The notes beneath the pieces were generated by a model. That model worked only from the letters and a program-made list of their open reading frames with translations, did no database searches and was not told the DNA's origin. From Mycobacterium szulgai (GTDB taxonomy: Bacteria > Actinomycetota > Actinomycetes > Mycobacteriales > Mycobacteriaceae), in the NCBI RefSeq assembly GCF_002116635.1, contig NZ_LQPW01000016.1:40817-104816 (forward strand): DNA of 64,000 bases, read 5' to 3'. How positions within the stretch are numbered: position 1 is the stretch's first letter; every line of letters begins with the position of its first letter. Made by a program: the position numbers and the translations under genes. Below are positions 19,176 through 28,633 of this stretch, piece by piece.

Positions 19176-20552
19176 GTGACCGCGACACCGGCGGTGGTCG
19201 TCGCAGCCCCGGCGTCCGGTACCGGAAAGACCACGGTGGCAACAGGTTTGATCGGCGCCCTGCGCCAGGCCGGCCATACCGTCGCGCCGTTCAAGGTCGG
19301 CCCGGACTTCATCGACCCCGGTTACCACACACTCGCCGCGGGACGGGCCGGGCGCAATCTGGACCCGGTATTGGTGGGGGAGCGGCTCATCGGCCCGCTA
19401 TATGCCCACGGCACCAGCGGCGCGGACGTCGCCGTGATCGAAGGCGTGATGGGTCTGTTCGACGGCCGCATCGGCCCGGACACCACCCGGCCCGCGGTGG
19501 GGTCCACCGCGCACGTCGCCGGTTTGCTCGGTGCCCCGGTGATCCTGGTGATCGATGCCCGTGGCCAGAGCCACAGTCTGGCCGCGCTGCTGCACGGGTT
19601 TTCCACGTTCGACGCCGCCACCCGGATTTCCGGGGTGATCCTCAACCGGGTCGGGTCGGCCAGGCACGAGCAGGTGTTGCGACAGGCATGCGAGCAGGCC
19701 GGCGTACCGGTGCTGGGCGCCATTCCGCGCCATGCCGAATTGGAGCTGCCGACAAGATATCTGGGCCTGGTCACCGCCGTCGAGTACGGCCGGCGGGCGC
19801 GGGAGGCGGTGGAGGCGATGACGGCCCTGCTCGCCAGCCACGTCGATGTCGGCGCGGTGCTGTCGGTGGCCGGTTGTGCGGTAGCCGATGCCCCGTGGGA
19901 CCCACTGACCGCGGTAGGGGAGCCATCGACGCGGCGGCCGACCGTCGCACTGGCCGGGGGCAAGGCATTCACTTTCGGCTACGCCGAGCATGCCGAGCTG
20001 CTGGGCGCCGCCGGAGCCCAGGTCGTCGAGTTCGACCCGCTCAGCGAAACGTTGCCGCACGGTACCGACGCGGTGGTGCTGCCCGGCGGGTTTCCCGAGC
20101 AGTTCGCCGCGGAGCTGTCCGGCAACGACGTGGTGCGCGCTCAGATCCGCGAGTTGGCCACCGCCGGTGCGCCCGTACACGCGGAATGCGCCGGACTGAT
20201 CTATCTGGTCTCCGAACTCGACGGCTACCCGATGTGCGGCGTGCTGGCCGGATCGGCGAAGTTCACCTCGCAGCTCAAACTGGCGTACCGCGACGCGGTT
20301 GCCGTCGCCGAGTCGTCGCTGTACGCGGTCGGCCAGCGTGTCGTCGGGCACGAATTCCACCGCACCGCAGTCACCTTCACCGCTGCTTACCAGCCGGCGT
20401 GGGCATACCGCGGACACGGTGCCGAAACCGTGCGGGACGGCGTCGTGCGCGCCGGCGTGCACGCTGCCTATCTGCACACGCATCCGGCCGCGACGCCCGG
20501 CGCGGTGGCGCGCTTTGTCGCACACGCCGCCGGAGAGGCAACCTCGTCCTGA
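19176..20552 (+). CDS. cobB: Cobyrinic acid a,c-diamide synthase
   Basis: CobB uses glutamine and ATP to amidate the a and c side chains of (hydrogeno)byrinic or cobyrinic acid in B12 synthesis. The P-loop APASGTGKTTVATGLIGAL lies at the N-terminus of the ATP-dependent synthase domain. A class I glutamine amidotransferase domain follows, with the Cys nucleophile in VHAECAGLIYL and the catalytic His in the C-terminal HTHPAATPG region. GTG 19176 gives 458 residues, the length of the M. tuberculosis protein (Rv2848c); an ATG at 19146 would add ten residues. It sits between cobO and cysG. Confidence 0.93.
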   Translation: MTATPAVVVAAPASGTGKTTVATGLIGALRQAGHTVAPFKVGPDFIDPGYHTLAAGRAGRNLDPVLVGERLIGPLYAHGTSGADVAVIEGVMGLFDGRIGPDTTRPAVGSTAHVAGLLGAPVILVIDARGQSHSLAALLHGFSTFDAATRISGVILNRVGSARHEQVLRQACEQAGVPVLGAIPRHAELELPTRYLGLVTAVEYGRRAREAVEAMTALLASHVDVGAVLSVAGCAVADAPWDPLTAVGEPSTRRPTVALAGGKAFTFGYAEHAELLGAAGAQVVEFDPLSETLPHGTDAVVLPGGFPEQFAAELSGNDVVRAQIRELATAGAPVHAECAGLIYLVSELDGYPMCGVLAGSAKFTSQLKLAYRDAVAVAESSLYAVGQRVVGHEFHRTAVTFTAAYQPAWAYRGHGAETVRDGVVRAGVHAAYLHTHPAATPGAVARFVAHAAGEATSS

Positions 20553-20572
20553 GGTAGCTCTAAACTTGCCCG

Positions 20573-21778
20573 GTGACCGAGAACCCCTATCTGGTCGGTT
20601 TGCGGCTGACCGGCAAAAAGGTCGTCGTGGTAGGTGGAGGATCGGTTGCCCAGCGCCGGTTGCCCCTCCTCGTCGCCAGCGGTGCCGACGTGCACGTCAT
20701 CTCCCGCACCGCGACACCCGCCGTCGAGGCGATGGAGCGCATCACCGTGTCGGTGCGCGAATACAACGACGGTGACCTTGACGGAGCCTGGTACGCAATC
20801 GCCGCCACCAACGATCCGAAGGTGAACGCCGACGTCGTCGCCGAAGCCGAGCGCCGCCGCATCTTCTGCGTGCGCGCCGACATCGCCGTCGAGGGAACCG
20901 CGGTCACTCCTGCGACCTTCAGCTATGCCGGCCTGTCGGTCGGCGTGCTGGCCGGCGGTGCGCATCGCCGTTCAGCGGCCATTCGCTCGGCCATCCGCGA
21001 GGCATTACAACAAGGCCTTATTACCGCGGAGAGCTCCGAGACCTCCGACGTCGTCCGCGGCGGGGTAGCGCTGGTCGGCGGCGGTCCCGGCGATCCGGAG
21101 CTGATTACCGTCCGCGGCCGCCGGCTGCTCTCCCATGCCGACGTCGTGGTGGCCGACCGGCTCGCGCCCCCTGAGTTGCTCGCAGAGCTGCCGCCACACG
21201 TCGAGGTCATCGATGCCGCCAAGATCCCCTACGGCCGGGCCATGGCTCAGGACGCGATCAACACGGTCATGATCGAACGGGCCAAGGCCGGCAAGTTCGT
21301 GGTCCGGCTCAAAGGGGGAGACCCCTTCGTGTTCGCACGGGGTTATGAGGAGGTGCTGGCATGCGTCGATGCCGGGATTCCGGTGACCGTGGTGCCGGGT
21401 GTGACAAGTGCCATAGCTGTGCCCGCTTTAGCTGGTGTTCCGGTTACTCATCGGGCGACAAATCATGAATTTGTGGTGGTCAGCGGCCATCTCGCGCCCG
21501 ACCATCCCGAATCGTTAGTGAATTGGAATGCTTTGGCAGCAATGTCCGGCACGATTGTTTTGCTGATGGCGGTCGAACGCATCGAACTTTTCGCCGAAGC
21601 TTTGCTGAAAGGCGGCCGACCTGCGGATACGCCGGTAATTGTGGTTCAACACGGAACGACGGCCGACCAGCAGACGTTGCGGGCGACTCTTGCCGACACG
21701 CCGGAAAGGGTCCGCGCAGAGGGGATTCGACCTCCCGCGATCATCGTCATCGGGCCCGTGGCGGCGTTCGGGGTTTAA
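20573..21778 (+). CDS. cysG: Sirohaem synthase-type protein: Met8-like domain plus uroporphyrinogen III methyltransferase
   Basis: This 401-residue bifunctional enzyme feeds uroporphyrinogen III into sirohaem and cobalamin. The N-terminal domain is a Met8/CysG-type NAD-dependent dehydrogenase/ferrochelatase with a Rossmann motif, VVVGGGSVAQRRL. The C-terminal SUMT domain, from about residue 160, has VGGGPGDPELITVRGRRLL, the RLKGGDPFVFARG motif near 245, and the VPGVTSA segment. It corresponds to Rv2847c. The start is GTG at 20573, 20 bp after cobB, in the same transcription direction as the cobalamin genes. The last third is less GC-rich than its neighbours. Confidence 0.93.
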   Translation: MTENPYLVGLRLTGKKVVVVGGGSVAQRRLPLLVASGADVHVISRTATPAVEAMERITVSVREYNDGDLDGAWYAIAATNDPKVNADVVAEAERRRIFCVRADIAVEGTAVTPATFSYAGLSVGVLAGGAHRRSAAIRSAIREALQQGLITAESSETSDVVRGGVALVGGGPGDPELITVRGRRLLSHADVVVADRLAPPELLAELPPHVEVIDAAKIPYGRAMAQDAINTVMIERAKAGKFVVRLKGGDPFVFARGYEEVLACVDAGIPVTVVPGVTSAIAVPALAGVPVTHRATNHEFVVVSGHLAPDHPESLVNWNALAAMSGTIVLLMAVERIELFAEALLKGGRPADTPVIVVQHGTTADQQTLRATLADTPERVRAEGIRPPAIIVIGPVAAFGV

Positions 21779-21791
21779 ACGATTCTTAAGA

Positions 21792-21800
21792 TTACTGTAA
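21792..21800. promoter_or_regulatory. Small palindrome in the efpA upstream region
   Basis: TTACTGTAA is a perfect 9-bp palindrome just before the efpA start and is followed by GGTAAC, giving a second overlapping TTAC/GTAA pair. A TAAGAT hexamer at 21787-21792 could be a -10. The AT-rich 34-bp gap after cysG is the only space for efpA control. Function is unproven. Confidence 0.3.
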
Positions 21801-21811
21801 GGTAACCCGTT

Positions 21812-23404
21812 ATGACGGCTCTCAACGACACAGAGCGGGCAGTCCACAACTGGACGTCCGGCCGCCAGGAACGTGCCGCCTCGACGCGCTCATCGCGCTC
21901 GGCTGAAACCCCTTCGGAACGCACTAGCAGGTATTACCCCACGTGGCTGCCCTCTCGTCGGTTCATCGCAGCAGTGATCGCGATCGGCGGCATGCAGCTG
22001 CTGGCGACCATGGACAGCACTGTCGCTATCGTCGCGCTTCCTAAGATTCAGAACGAGCTGAGCCTGTCCGACGCCGGTCGTAGCTGGGTAATCACCGCCT
22101 ACGTGCTGACTTTCGGTGGCCTGATGCTGCTGGGTGGCCGCCTCGGCGACACCATCGGCCGCAAGCGCACCTTCATCGTCGGCGTCGCGCTGTTCACCAT
22201 CTCCTCCGTGCTGTGCGCGGTGGCCTGGGACGAGGTCACGCTGGTTATCGCACGGCTTTCGCAGGGTGTCGGGTCGGCCATCGCCTCGCCGACAGGTCTG
22301 GCGCTGGTAGCGACGACCTTCCCGAAGGGGCCGGCGCGTAACGCTGCGACGGCTGTGTTCGCTGCCATGACGGCGATCGGCTCGGTGATGGGCCTGGTGG
22401 TCGGCGGAGCGCTGACCGAGGTGTCGTGGCGGCTGGCCTTCATGGTCAACGTGCCGATCGGTCTGGTGATGATCTACCTGGCGCGCACCGCGCTGCGGGA
22501 GACCAACCGCGAGCGGATGAAGCTCGATGCCGCCGGAGCCATGCTGGCCACGCTGGCGTGCACCGCAGCGGTGTTTGCTTTCTCGATCGGCCCGGAAAAG
22601 GGCTGGATCTCCGTCACCACCATCGGTTCCGGCGTGGTGGCCTTGGCGGCCGCTATTGCTTTCGTCATCGTGGAGCGAACCGCCGAAAACCCCGTCATTC
22701 CGTTCGAGTTGTTCCGCGACCGCAACCGGCTGGTCACGTTCGGCGCGATCTTCCTGGCGGGTGGCGTGATGTTCAGCCTGACTGTGTCCATCGGTTTGTA
22801 CGTGCAGGACATCCTGGGCTACAGCGCCCTGCGTGCCGGCGTGGGCTTCATCCCGTTCGTTATCGCGATGGGAATCGGCCTGGGCATCTCCTCTCAGCTG
22901 GTTGCCCGTTTTTCGCCGCGGGTGTTGACCATCGGTGGTGGATGGCTCCTGCTCGGGGCGATGCTCTACGGGTCGATGTTCATGCACCGCGGCGCCCCAT
23001 ATTTCCCCAACCTGGTGCTGCCAATCGTCGTCGGCGGCATCGGTATCGGCATGGTGGTCGTCCCGTTGACGCTGGCGGCGATCGCGGGTGTCGGTTTCGA
23101 CCAGATCGGTCCGGTATCGGCGATGACGCTGATGTTGCAGAGCCTGGGCGGTCCGCTGGTGCTGGCCGTCATCCAGGCCGTGATCACCTCGCGCACGCTC
23201 TACAACGGCGGTATCACCGGTCCGGTGAAGTTTATGAACGACGCGCAGTTAACCGCTCTCGACCACGGCTATACCTACGGCCTGCTGTGGATTGCCGGGG
23301 CGGGCGTACTGGTCGGCTGTGCGGCACTGTTCATCGCCTACACCCCTGCTCAGGTCGCGCACGCGCAAGAGGTCAAGGAAGCGATCGACGCCGGCGAGCT
23401 GTAG
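21812..23404 (+). CDS. efpA: EfpA, 14-TM major facilitator drug efflux pump (QacA type)
   Basis: EfpA is an inner-membrane, proton-driven MFS exporter, induced by isoniazid in M. tuberculosis (Rv2846c, also 530 residues). About 60 hydrophilic residues precede the first helix. Recognisable signatures are MDSTVAIVALPKIQ (motif D1 region), GGRLGDTIGRKRTF (motif A) near 108, RLSQGVGSAIASPTGLAL near 146, and the antiporter motif C region AMTAIGSVMGLVVGGALTE near 185. About 14 hydrophobic segments are present. The gene is followed by a GC-rich hairpin at 23416-23430. Confidence 0.95.
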   Translation: MTALNDTERAVHNWTSGRQERAASTRSSRSAETPSERTSRYYPTWLPSRRFIAAVIAIGGMQLLATMDSTVAIVALPKIQNELSLSDAGRSWVITAYVLTFGGLMLLGGRLGDTIGRKRTFIVGVALFTISSVLCAVAWDEVTLVIARLSQGVGSAIASPTGLALVATTFPKGPARNAATAVFAAMTAIGSVMGLVVGGALTEVSWRLAFMVNVPIGLVMIYLARTALRETNRERMKLDAAGAMLATLACTAAVFAFSIGPEKGWISVTTIGSGVVALAAAIAFVIVERTAENPVIPFELFRDRNRLVTFGAIFLAGGVMFSLTVSIGLYVQDILGYSALRAGVGFIPFVIAMGIGLGISSQLVARFSPRVLTIGGGWLLLGAMLYGSMFMHRGAPYFPNLVLPIVVGGIGIGMVVVPLTLAAIAGVGFDQIGPVSAMTLMLQSLGGPLVLAVIQAVITSRTLYNGGITGPVKFMNDAQLTALDHGYTYGLLWIAGAGVLVGCAALFIAYTPAQVAHAQEVKEAIDAGEL

Positions 23405-23415
23405 CCGCCGGTAAT

Positions 23416-23430
23416 CGGGCGCGACGCCCG
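23416..23430 (+). terminator. Hairpin after efpA, possible terminator
   Basis: CGGGCG-CGA-CGCCCG is a perfect 6-bp stem with a 3-base loop, starting 12 bp after the efpA stop. It has no T-run, as is common for mycobacterial terminators. Confidence 0.45.
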
Positions 23431-23446
23431 GCCATATCGCCCTTTG

Positions 23447-23473
23447 AACGCGATATCGGACTCATATCGCGTT
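23447..23473. repeat. ATATCGCG inverted repeat between efpA and proS
   Basis: AACGCGATAT and ATATCGCGTT form a perfect 10-bp inverted repeat around a 7-base spacer. A further half-site, ATATCGC, lies just before it at 23434-23440. It could be a hairpin in RNA or a dimeric protein-binding site; it is 110 bp upstream of proS. Confidence 0.5.
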
Positions 23474-23583
23474 TGCAATTTGGCTGTGCCAAGCCGCCGC
23501 GGTGCTGCTGCGACTGGTGTGACTGCCAGTGCGCCCAGTGCGCGCGTCCGCCCCGCATCTACCTCAAGTTAGGCTAGCCCGCT

Positions 23584-25332
23584 GTGATCACCCGGATGTC
23601 CGAGCTGTTCCTGCGCACTCTGCGCGACGACCCCGCCGACGCCGAAGTGGCCAGCCACAAGCTGCTGATCCGGGCTGGATACATCCGGCCCGTCGCGCCC
23701 GGGCTGTACAGCTGGCTACCGCTGGGCCTGAAGGTGCTGCGCAACATCGAACGCGTCGTCCGTGACGAGATGAACGCGATTGGGGGGCAGGAGATCCTGT
23801 TTCCCGCACTGCTGCCCCGCGCCCCGTACGAGACGACCAACCGCTGGACCGAATACGGCGACGGCGTCTTCAGGCTGCAGGACCGCCGCGGCAACGACTA
23901 CCTGCTGGGACCGACACACGAAGAGCTGTTCACCCTGACGGTGAAGGGCGAGTACAGCTCCTACAAGGACTTTCCGCTCACGCTCTACCAAATCCAGATC
24001 AAGTACCGCGATGAGGCGCGCCCGCGAGCCGGCATCTTGCGCGCCCGGGAATTCGTGATGAAGGACTCCTACTCTTTCGATACCGACGCGGCCGGGCTCA
24101 AGGCGGCGTACCACGCACACCGCGAGGCCTATCAGCGCATCTTCGACCGGCTGGAAGTGCGCTACGTGATCGTGTCCGCGGTCTCCGGCGCCATGGGCGG
24201 CAGCGCCTCAGAAGAGTTTCTGGCCGAGAGTCCCATCGGCGAGGACACGTTTGTGCGGTGCCTGGAATCCGGATATGCCGCCAACGTGGAAGCCGTGCTC
24301 ACCGCCCGCCCGGAAGCACAGCCGACCGATGGTCTGCCCGAGGCTGTGGTCTATGACACCGGCGATACGCCCACCATTGCCAGTCTGGTGACTTGGGCGA
24401 ACCAAGCCGACCTGGGCCGCACGATCACCGCTGCGGACACCTTGAAGAACGTGCTGGTCAAGGTGCGCCAGCCCGGCGGGGAGTGGGAGCTGTTGGCCAT
24501 CGGCGTGCCCGGTGACCGCGAAGTCGACGACAAACGGCTTGGCGCAGCGCTGGAACCGGCCGAATACGCATTGCTCGACGATGGCGATTTCGCCAAGTAC
24601 CCATTCCTGGTGAAGGGTTACATCGGCCCGAAAGCGCTGCGGGACAATGAAGTCCGTTACCTCGTCGATCCCCGCGTCGTGGACGGCACCAGCTGGATCA
24701 CCGGCGCCGACGAGCTCGGCCGGCACGTGGTCGGCCTGGTCGCCGGCCGCGATTTCACCGCCGACGGCACCATCGAAGCGGCCGAGGTGCGGGAAGGCGA
24801 CCCCTCTCCCGACGGCGCCGGGCCGCTGGTCCTGGCGCGCGGCATCGAAATCGGGCACATCTTCCAGCTCGGCCGTAAGTACACCGATGCCTTCACCGCC
24901 GATGTGCTGGGCGAGGACGGCAAGCCGGTGCGCCTGACCATGGGCTCCTACGGGATCGGGGTATCGCGGCTGGTCGCCGTCGTTGCCGAACAACACCACG
25001 ACGAGCTCGGCCTGCGCTGGCCGTCATCGATCGCGCCGTTCGATCTGCACCTGGTGATCGCCAACAAAGACCCCGAAGCCCGCGCCGGGGCTGTGGCCCT
25101 GGCCGGCGACCTGGACCGGCTGGGGCTCGAGGTGCTACTCGATGACCGCCAGGCGTCACCCGGCGTGAAGTTCAAGGACGCCGAGTTGCTCGGGATGCCC
25201 TGGATCGTGGTGGTAGGCCGAGGCTGGGCCGAGGGCACCGTCGAGCTGCGCAACCGCTTCAGCGGGGAGAAGCGCGAATTGGCGGTCGGCGCCTCGCTGG
25301 CCACCGACGTCGCGGCCGCTATTTCCGGCTAG
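23584..25332 (+). CDS. proS: Prolyl-tRNA synthetase (bacterial type, with editing domain)
   Basis: This class II aminoacyl-tRNA synthetase charges tRNA-Pro. The 582 residues show the bacterial ProS layout. Motif 1 is in [24 protein letters not shown] (about 40-62). Motif 2 is in [25 protein letters not shown] (about 140-165). An INS editing domain that clears mis-charged alanine spans roughly 220-390. Motif 3 is in [13 protein letters not shown] near 455. An anticodon-binding domain is at the C-terminus. The start is GTG at 23584, and it corresponds to Rv2845c. The stop abuts the convergent DUF4439 gene with no gap. Confidence 0.96.
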   Translation: MITRMSELFLRTLRDDPADAEVASHKLLIRAGYIRPVAPGLYSWLPLGLKVLRNIERVVRDEMNAIGGQEILFPALLPRAPYETTNRWTEYGDGVFRLQDRRGNDYLLGPTHEELFTLTVKGEYSSYKDFPLTLYQIQIKYRDEARPRAGILRAREFVMKDSYSFDTDAAGLKAAYHAHREAYQRIFDRLEVRYVIVSAVSGAMGGSASEEFLAESPIGEDTFVRCLESGYAANVEAVLTARPEAQPTDGLPEAVVYDTGDTPTIASLVTWANQADLGRTITAADTLKNVLVKVRQPGGEWELLAIGVPGDREVDDKRLGAALEPAEYALLDDGDFAKYPFLVKGYIGPKALRDNEVRYLVDPRVVDGTSWITGADELGRHVVGLVAGRDFTADGTIEAAEVREGDPSPDGAGPLVLARGIEIGHIFQLGRKYTDAFTADVLGEDGKPVRLTMGSYGIGVSRLVAVVAEQHHDELGLRWPSSIAPFDLHLVIANKDPEARAGAVALAGDLDRLGLEVLLDDRQASPGVKFKDAELLGMPWIVVVGRGWAEGTVELRNRFSGEKRELAVGASLATDVAAAISG

Positions 25333-25794
25333 TTACTCGTTGCCGCCCGGGAACGACGTGGTGATGGGCCAGCCGCCCAGCACCTTGTTCCAGCGGGCAG
25401 CCATGACGGCGCTCTGGGTCAATGCCGTCGAGGCGAACGCCCGGTCATCGGCCGTGTCGGCATGCTCGACGACGGCCCGCCACGCCGTGGCGCCGTCGTT
25501 TTCCATCCGTGCGGCAAGCCGCGCCGCGTCGGCCGGGCTGCCCACCGGCGAGGGCAATTGGTAGCCGGGCGCGGCCGCCTGAGCGCTGGCCTTGCGCGCG
25601 GCCAGCATCGCGATGACGTCGTCGCGGCGTTGCCGGTGCTGGTTCAACGCCTCCACCACCAGGTCGTTGACACTGGGCGGCGACATCGCCGACACGATGC
25701 CGTAGCCGTAGATGGTGGCGTGTTCGACGGCAAGCGCGTCGTTCAGCGCCGCGATGTCGGCTTCTTTTCCGGCGGGGGAGCGTTTCGGGGTCAT
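25333..25794 (-). CDS. DUF4439 ferritin-like small protein (Rv2844-like)
   Basis: This 153-residue Ala-rich helical protein matches the DUF4439 ferritin-like family. ALNDALAVEHATIYGYGIVSAM at residues about 15-36 and LNQHRQRRDDVIAML near 52-66 supply Glu and His residues in the spacing of a four-helix bundle. A later helix has WRAVVEHADTADDRAFAST. No metal ligand set can be confirmed by eye and the function is unknown. It overlaps the upstream lipoprotein-like gene by four bases (ATGA), so the two are co-translated, and it converges on proS. Matches Rv2844 in position. Confidence 0.83.
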   Translation of the reverse strand: MTPKRSPAGKEADIAALNDALAVEHATIYGYGIVSAMSPPSVNDLVVEALNQHRQRRDDVIAMLAARKASAQAAAPGYQLPSPVGSPADAARLAARMENDGATAWRAVVEHADTADDRAFASTALTQSAVMAARWNKVLGGWPITTSFPGGNE

Positions 25795-26324
25795 ATCGAC
25801 GGACCCCCGGGCACCAGGGCCACCGTGTAGGACGCGGTGCAGGATGCCGCGATGGACGCCAGCAGACCTGCCCGATAGCCCGACGACGTCGCCACCAGCC
25901 GGCTCGCGCTTTCCGCCGACGCGCGCAGCGAATCGACCACATCGGACACCGGCGGCGGAGGTGGCGGCGGCGCGGCCGGGTCGGTTGGGCTGGGGCTCGA
26001 GCTGCTTGTCTCGCTGGTGGCCGAGACCAGCTTGCCGGCGGCCCGGGCGATCTCGGTGGACAGCGCGCGGGCATGTGCGGCGCGCTGCGAGGCGACGACG
26101 GTCAGCGCGGCGGCGATCTGCGGCGGGCTGCCGACGGCACCAGCGGCGGCCGAGGCGAGTGCGCTGTCGCGTCGGGCCTGGTCCAGCGGTCCCAACAGCT
26201 CTTCGACTGCGGGTGGCTTGGGCGTGGACTCGCCGCAGGCGGTGGCGACCACCCCAAGTGCAGCAAGAGCGGCACCGCCGGCGAGCACACCCCGCCTATT
26301 GACGACGGGTACTGCTCTGGGCAC
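25791..26324 (-). CDS. Alanine-rich exported protein, probable Tat lipoprotein (Rv2843-like)
   Basis: This 177-residue protein starts with NRRGVLAGGAALAALGVVATACGES. The twin Arg followed by a hydrophobic stretch and the lipobox VATAC suggest Tat export and lipidation at Cys30. The mature part is helical and Ala-rich, with a Ser/Pro-rich low-complexity segment (residues about 100-120) that should be exposed outside the membrane. Function is unknown. It is the first gene of a two-gene unit with the DUF4439 protein, which may act with it at the cell envelope; that is inference. It is divergent from rimP. Confidence 0.8.
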   Translation of the reverse strand: MPRAVPVVNRRGVLAGGAALAALGVVATACGESTPKPPAVEELLGPLDQARRDSALASAAAGAVGSPPQIAAALTVVASQRAAHARALSTEIARAAGKLVSATSETSSSSPSPTDPAAPPPPPPPVSDVVDSLRASAESASRLVATSSGYRAGLLASIAASCTASYTVALVPGGPSI

Positions 26325-26456
26325 AGCAACATCCTGCCACTAGCGGCCCGGGCGACACGATCACGGCGTCATTTGCGATTACTGGCGTATCGTTGATAGC
26401 TGGTTCACGCGGCCACATCCCCCAGTGACCGGACAACTCAAGATGAGGAGCTCGCC

Positions 26457-26990
26457 GTGACCACCGGGCTACCTTCGCAGACGCAGGTGATCGAGCTACT
26501 CGGTGAAGAGTTCGCGCGCGCTGGATACGAGATCGAAGACGTGGTCATCGACACCCGCGCCCGCCCCCCGCGGATCACTGTGGTCGCCGACGGCGACACG
26601 CCCCTCGACCTCGACACGGCGTCCGCGCTGTCACGCACAGCGTCGGCTTTGCTGGACGGGCTGAACGGTGGCGACGACCCCTATGTGCTCGAGGTCAGCT
26701 CACCAGGTGTGGAACGGCCGCTGACCAGCCAGAAGCACTTTCGCCGCGCGCGTGGCCGCAAGGTCGAGCTGGCGCTGTCGGATGGTTCACAGCTGACCGG
26801 TCGGGTCGGCGAAACGAGCGACGACACGATGTCGCTGGTGGTGCGTCAGGGCGGCAATTGGACAGTGCGCCAGATCTCGCTTTCTGAGATTGTGAAAGCT
26901 GTTGTCCAGGTTGAATTTTCGCCTCCAGCCCAAGCGGAGCTGGAATTGGCGGGTATGGGTCGGGCCGCTGGGACGGAGGCCGAAGCATGA
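26457..26990 (+). CDS. rimP: Ribosome maturation factor RimP
   Basis: RimP helps assemble the 30S subunit. This 177-residue protein has the two-domain layout. The N-terminal alpha/beta domain contains [21 protein letters not shown] and the typical [28 protein letters not shown] segment near 75-105. A C-terminal Sm-like beta barrel follows, and then a short acidic tail. GAGGAG lies before the GTG start at 26457. It opens the rimP-nusA-ylxR-infB cluster found across bacteria (Rv2842c). A MIRU-like repeat separates it from nusA. Confidence 0.94.
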   Translation: MTTGLPSQTQVIELLGEEFARAGYEIEDVVIDTRARPPRITVVADGDTPLDLDTASALSRTASALLDGLNGGDDPYVLEVSSPGVERPLTSQKHFRRARGRKVELALSDGSQLTGRVGETSDDTMSLVVRQGGNWTVRQISLSEIVKAVVQVEFSPPAQAELELAGMGRAAGTEAEA

Positions 26991-26993
26991 ACC

Positions 26994-27072
26994 GCGCCGG
27001 CGACGATGCAGTGGGGGCGCCCCCAGCCGCGAAGCGGCGAGGGGGACCTAGCGATGAGAAGGAGCGGCGCTG
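26994..27072 (+). repeat. MIRU-like intergenic repeat, long form
   Basis: It has the same ends as the element at 16084-16137 (GCGCCGGCGACGATGCA at the left and GATGAGAAGGAGCGGCGCTGATG at the right, shown in parts) with extra central sequence. The centre holds GGGGGCGCCCCC, a perfect palindrome that could form a hairpin. It joins the rimP stop to the nusA start and supplies the AAGGAG ribosome site. Confidence 0.7.
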
Positions 27073-28116
27073 ATGAATATCGACATGGCCGCGCTGCATG
27101 CGATCGAGGTCGACCGGGGCATCTCGGTCAATGAATTGCTCGAAACCATCAAGTCCGCGCTGCTGACCGCCTATCGGCACACCCAGGGCCACCAGCTCGA
27201 CGCGCGTATCGAGATCGACCGCAAGACCGGTGTCGTTCGAGTGATCGCCCGCGAGACCGACGACGACGGCAATCTCATCAGTGAATGGGACGACACTCCC
27301 GAGGGTTTCGGTCGCATCGCCGCTACCACGGCCCGTCAGGTGATGCTGCAGCGATTCCGCGACGCCGAGAACGAGCGCACCTACGGCGAATTCTCCACCC
27401 GCGAAGGCGAGATCGTCGCCGGAGTGATCCAGCGCGACAGCCGGGCCAACGCCCGCGGCCTGGTCGTCGTCCGGATCGGCAGCGAAACCAAGGCATCCGA
27501 AGGCGTGATTCCCGCCGCAGAACAGGTGCCCGGTGAAAGCTACGAGCACGGCAACCGGCTGCGCTGCTACGTGGTCGGCGTGAGCCGCGGTGCCCGCGAG
27601 CCGTTGATCACGTTGTCGCGCACCCACCCCAACCTGGTGCGCAAGCTGTTTTCCCTGGAAGTCCCTGAGATCGCCGACGGATCGGTGGAGATCGTGGCGG
27701 TGGCCCGTGAGGCCGGCCACCGTTCAAAGATCGCCGTGGTGTCACGTGTTCCCGGTCTGAACGCCAAGGGCGCTTGCATCGGTCCGATGGGGCAGCGGGT
27801 TCGCAATGTCATGAGCGAGCTCTCCGGAGAGAAGATCGACATCATCGACTACGACGAAGACCCCGCCCGCTTCGTTGCCAATGCGTTGTCGCCGGCCAAG
27901 GTGGTGTCGGTATCGGTCATCGACCAGACCGCCCGGGCGGCCCGGGTGGTGGTTCCGGACTTTCAGTTGTCGCTGGCCATTGGCAAGGAGGGGCAGAACG
28001 CGAGGCTGGCGGCCAGGCTCACCGGCTGGCGTATCGACATCCGCGGCGATTCGCCGGGCCAGGCGGCCGGCCAGCCCGAACCGGGCGCCACCAGGGGAAT
28101 GGCGCACGAACGCTAA
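27073..28116 (+). CDS. nusA: Transcription elongation/termination factor NusA
   Basis: NusA binds RNA polymerase and nascent RNA and modulates pausing, termination and rRNA antitermination. The 347 residues show the actinobacterial form: an N-terminal polymerase-binding domain (1-105), an S1 domain (about 108-180, [13 protein letters not shown] onward), and two KH domains (about 200-340, with [18 protein letters not shown] and [18 protein letters not shown]). The extra C-terminal repeats of E. coli NusA are absent, which is normal here. ATG 27073 follows the MIRU-like repeat. It corresponds to Rv2841c. Confidence 0.95.
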   Translation: MNIDMAALHAIEVDRGISVNELLETIKSALLTAYRHTQGHQLDARIEIDRKTGVVRVIARETDDDGNLISEWDDTPEGFGRIAATTARQVMLQRFRDAENERTYGEFSTREGEIVAGVIQRDSRANARGLVVVRIGSETKASEGVIPAAEQVPGESYEHGNRLRCYVVGVSRGAREPLITLSRTHPNLVRKLFSLEVPEIADGSVEIVAVAREAGHRSKIAVVSRVPGLNAKGACIGPMGQRVRNVMSELSGEKIDIIDYDEDPARFVANALSPAKVVSVSVIDQTARAARVVVPDFQLSLAIGKEGQNARLAARLTGWRIDIRGDSPGQAAGQPEPGATRGMAHER

Positions 28117-28176
28117 CGGCCACACCCGCATCGCCGGGTGGTTCGGACGGCTTGTTCGGTGACGCTAGACTGAGCC

Positions 28177-28560
28177 GTGATCCAGCGCGAGCCTTCGGCC
28201 CCCCGAACCAGCTGGGCACACAGATGCACCGATGGTCCGGTGCGGACGTGTGTCGGGTGCCGGAAGCGAGAGTTGGCCGCCGAACTGCTTCGAGTGGTGG
28301 CTGCGTCGGACGGGAACGGCAAGCACGCCGTGATCGTTGACACTGCCAGAAGCCTGCCGGGCCGGGGTGCGTGGCTGCATCCCTCACCGCAGTGCCTGCA
28401 ACAAGCGATTCGGCGGCGAGCTTTCACCAGAGCGCTGCGCATCACCGGTTCACCGGATACATCCGCGGTGGTCGAGCACGTCGGTTTTCTCGACGCGCCC
28501 GCACCACCAGGCAATAGAACAGGTAGCAACGAACATGAGCACACCGTGAAGTCCCGATGA
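28177..28560 (+). CDS. ylxR: YlxR family RNA-binding protein (DUF448)
   Basis: YlxR is a small protein conserved between nusA and infB. The fold signature is RTCVGCRKRELAAELLRVV near residue 23-41 and GRGAWLHPSPQCLQQAIRRRAF near 63-84. Residues 1-20 from the GTG at 28177 are less conserved; a GTG just before RTCVGC is an alternative that would match the shorter M. tuberculosis product (Rv2840c). Charged patches suggest nucleic-acid binding, and recent work on homologs points to a role with RNase P or transcription. It lies 60 bp after nusA and 73 bp before infB. Confidence 0.88.
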   Translation: MIQREPSAPRTSWAHRCTDGPVRTCVGCRKRELAAELLRVVAASDGNGKHAVIVDTARSLPGRGAWLHPSPQCLQQAIRRRAFTRALRITGSPDTSAVVEHVGFLDAPAPPGNRTGSNEHEHTVKSR

Positions 28561-28633
28561 CTCCCACCTTTATGCGTTACAGCTAGCACCCGAGGCGCGG
28601 CCCACGACTGTCGCCTCATAGACAGGAGATGTA

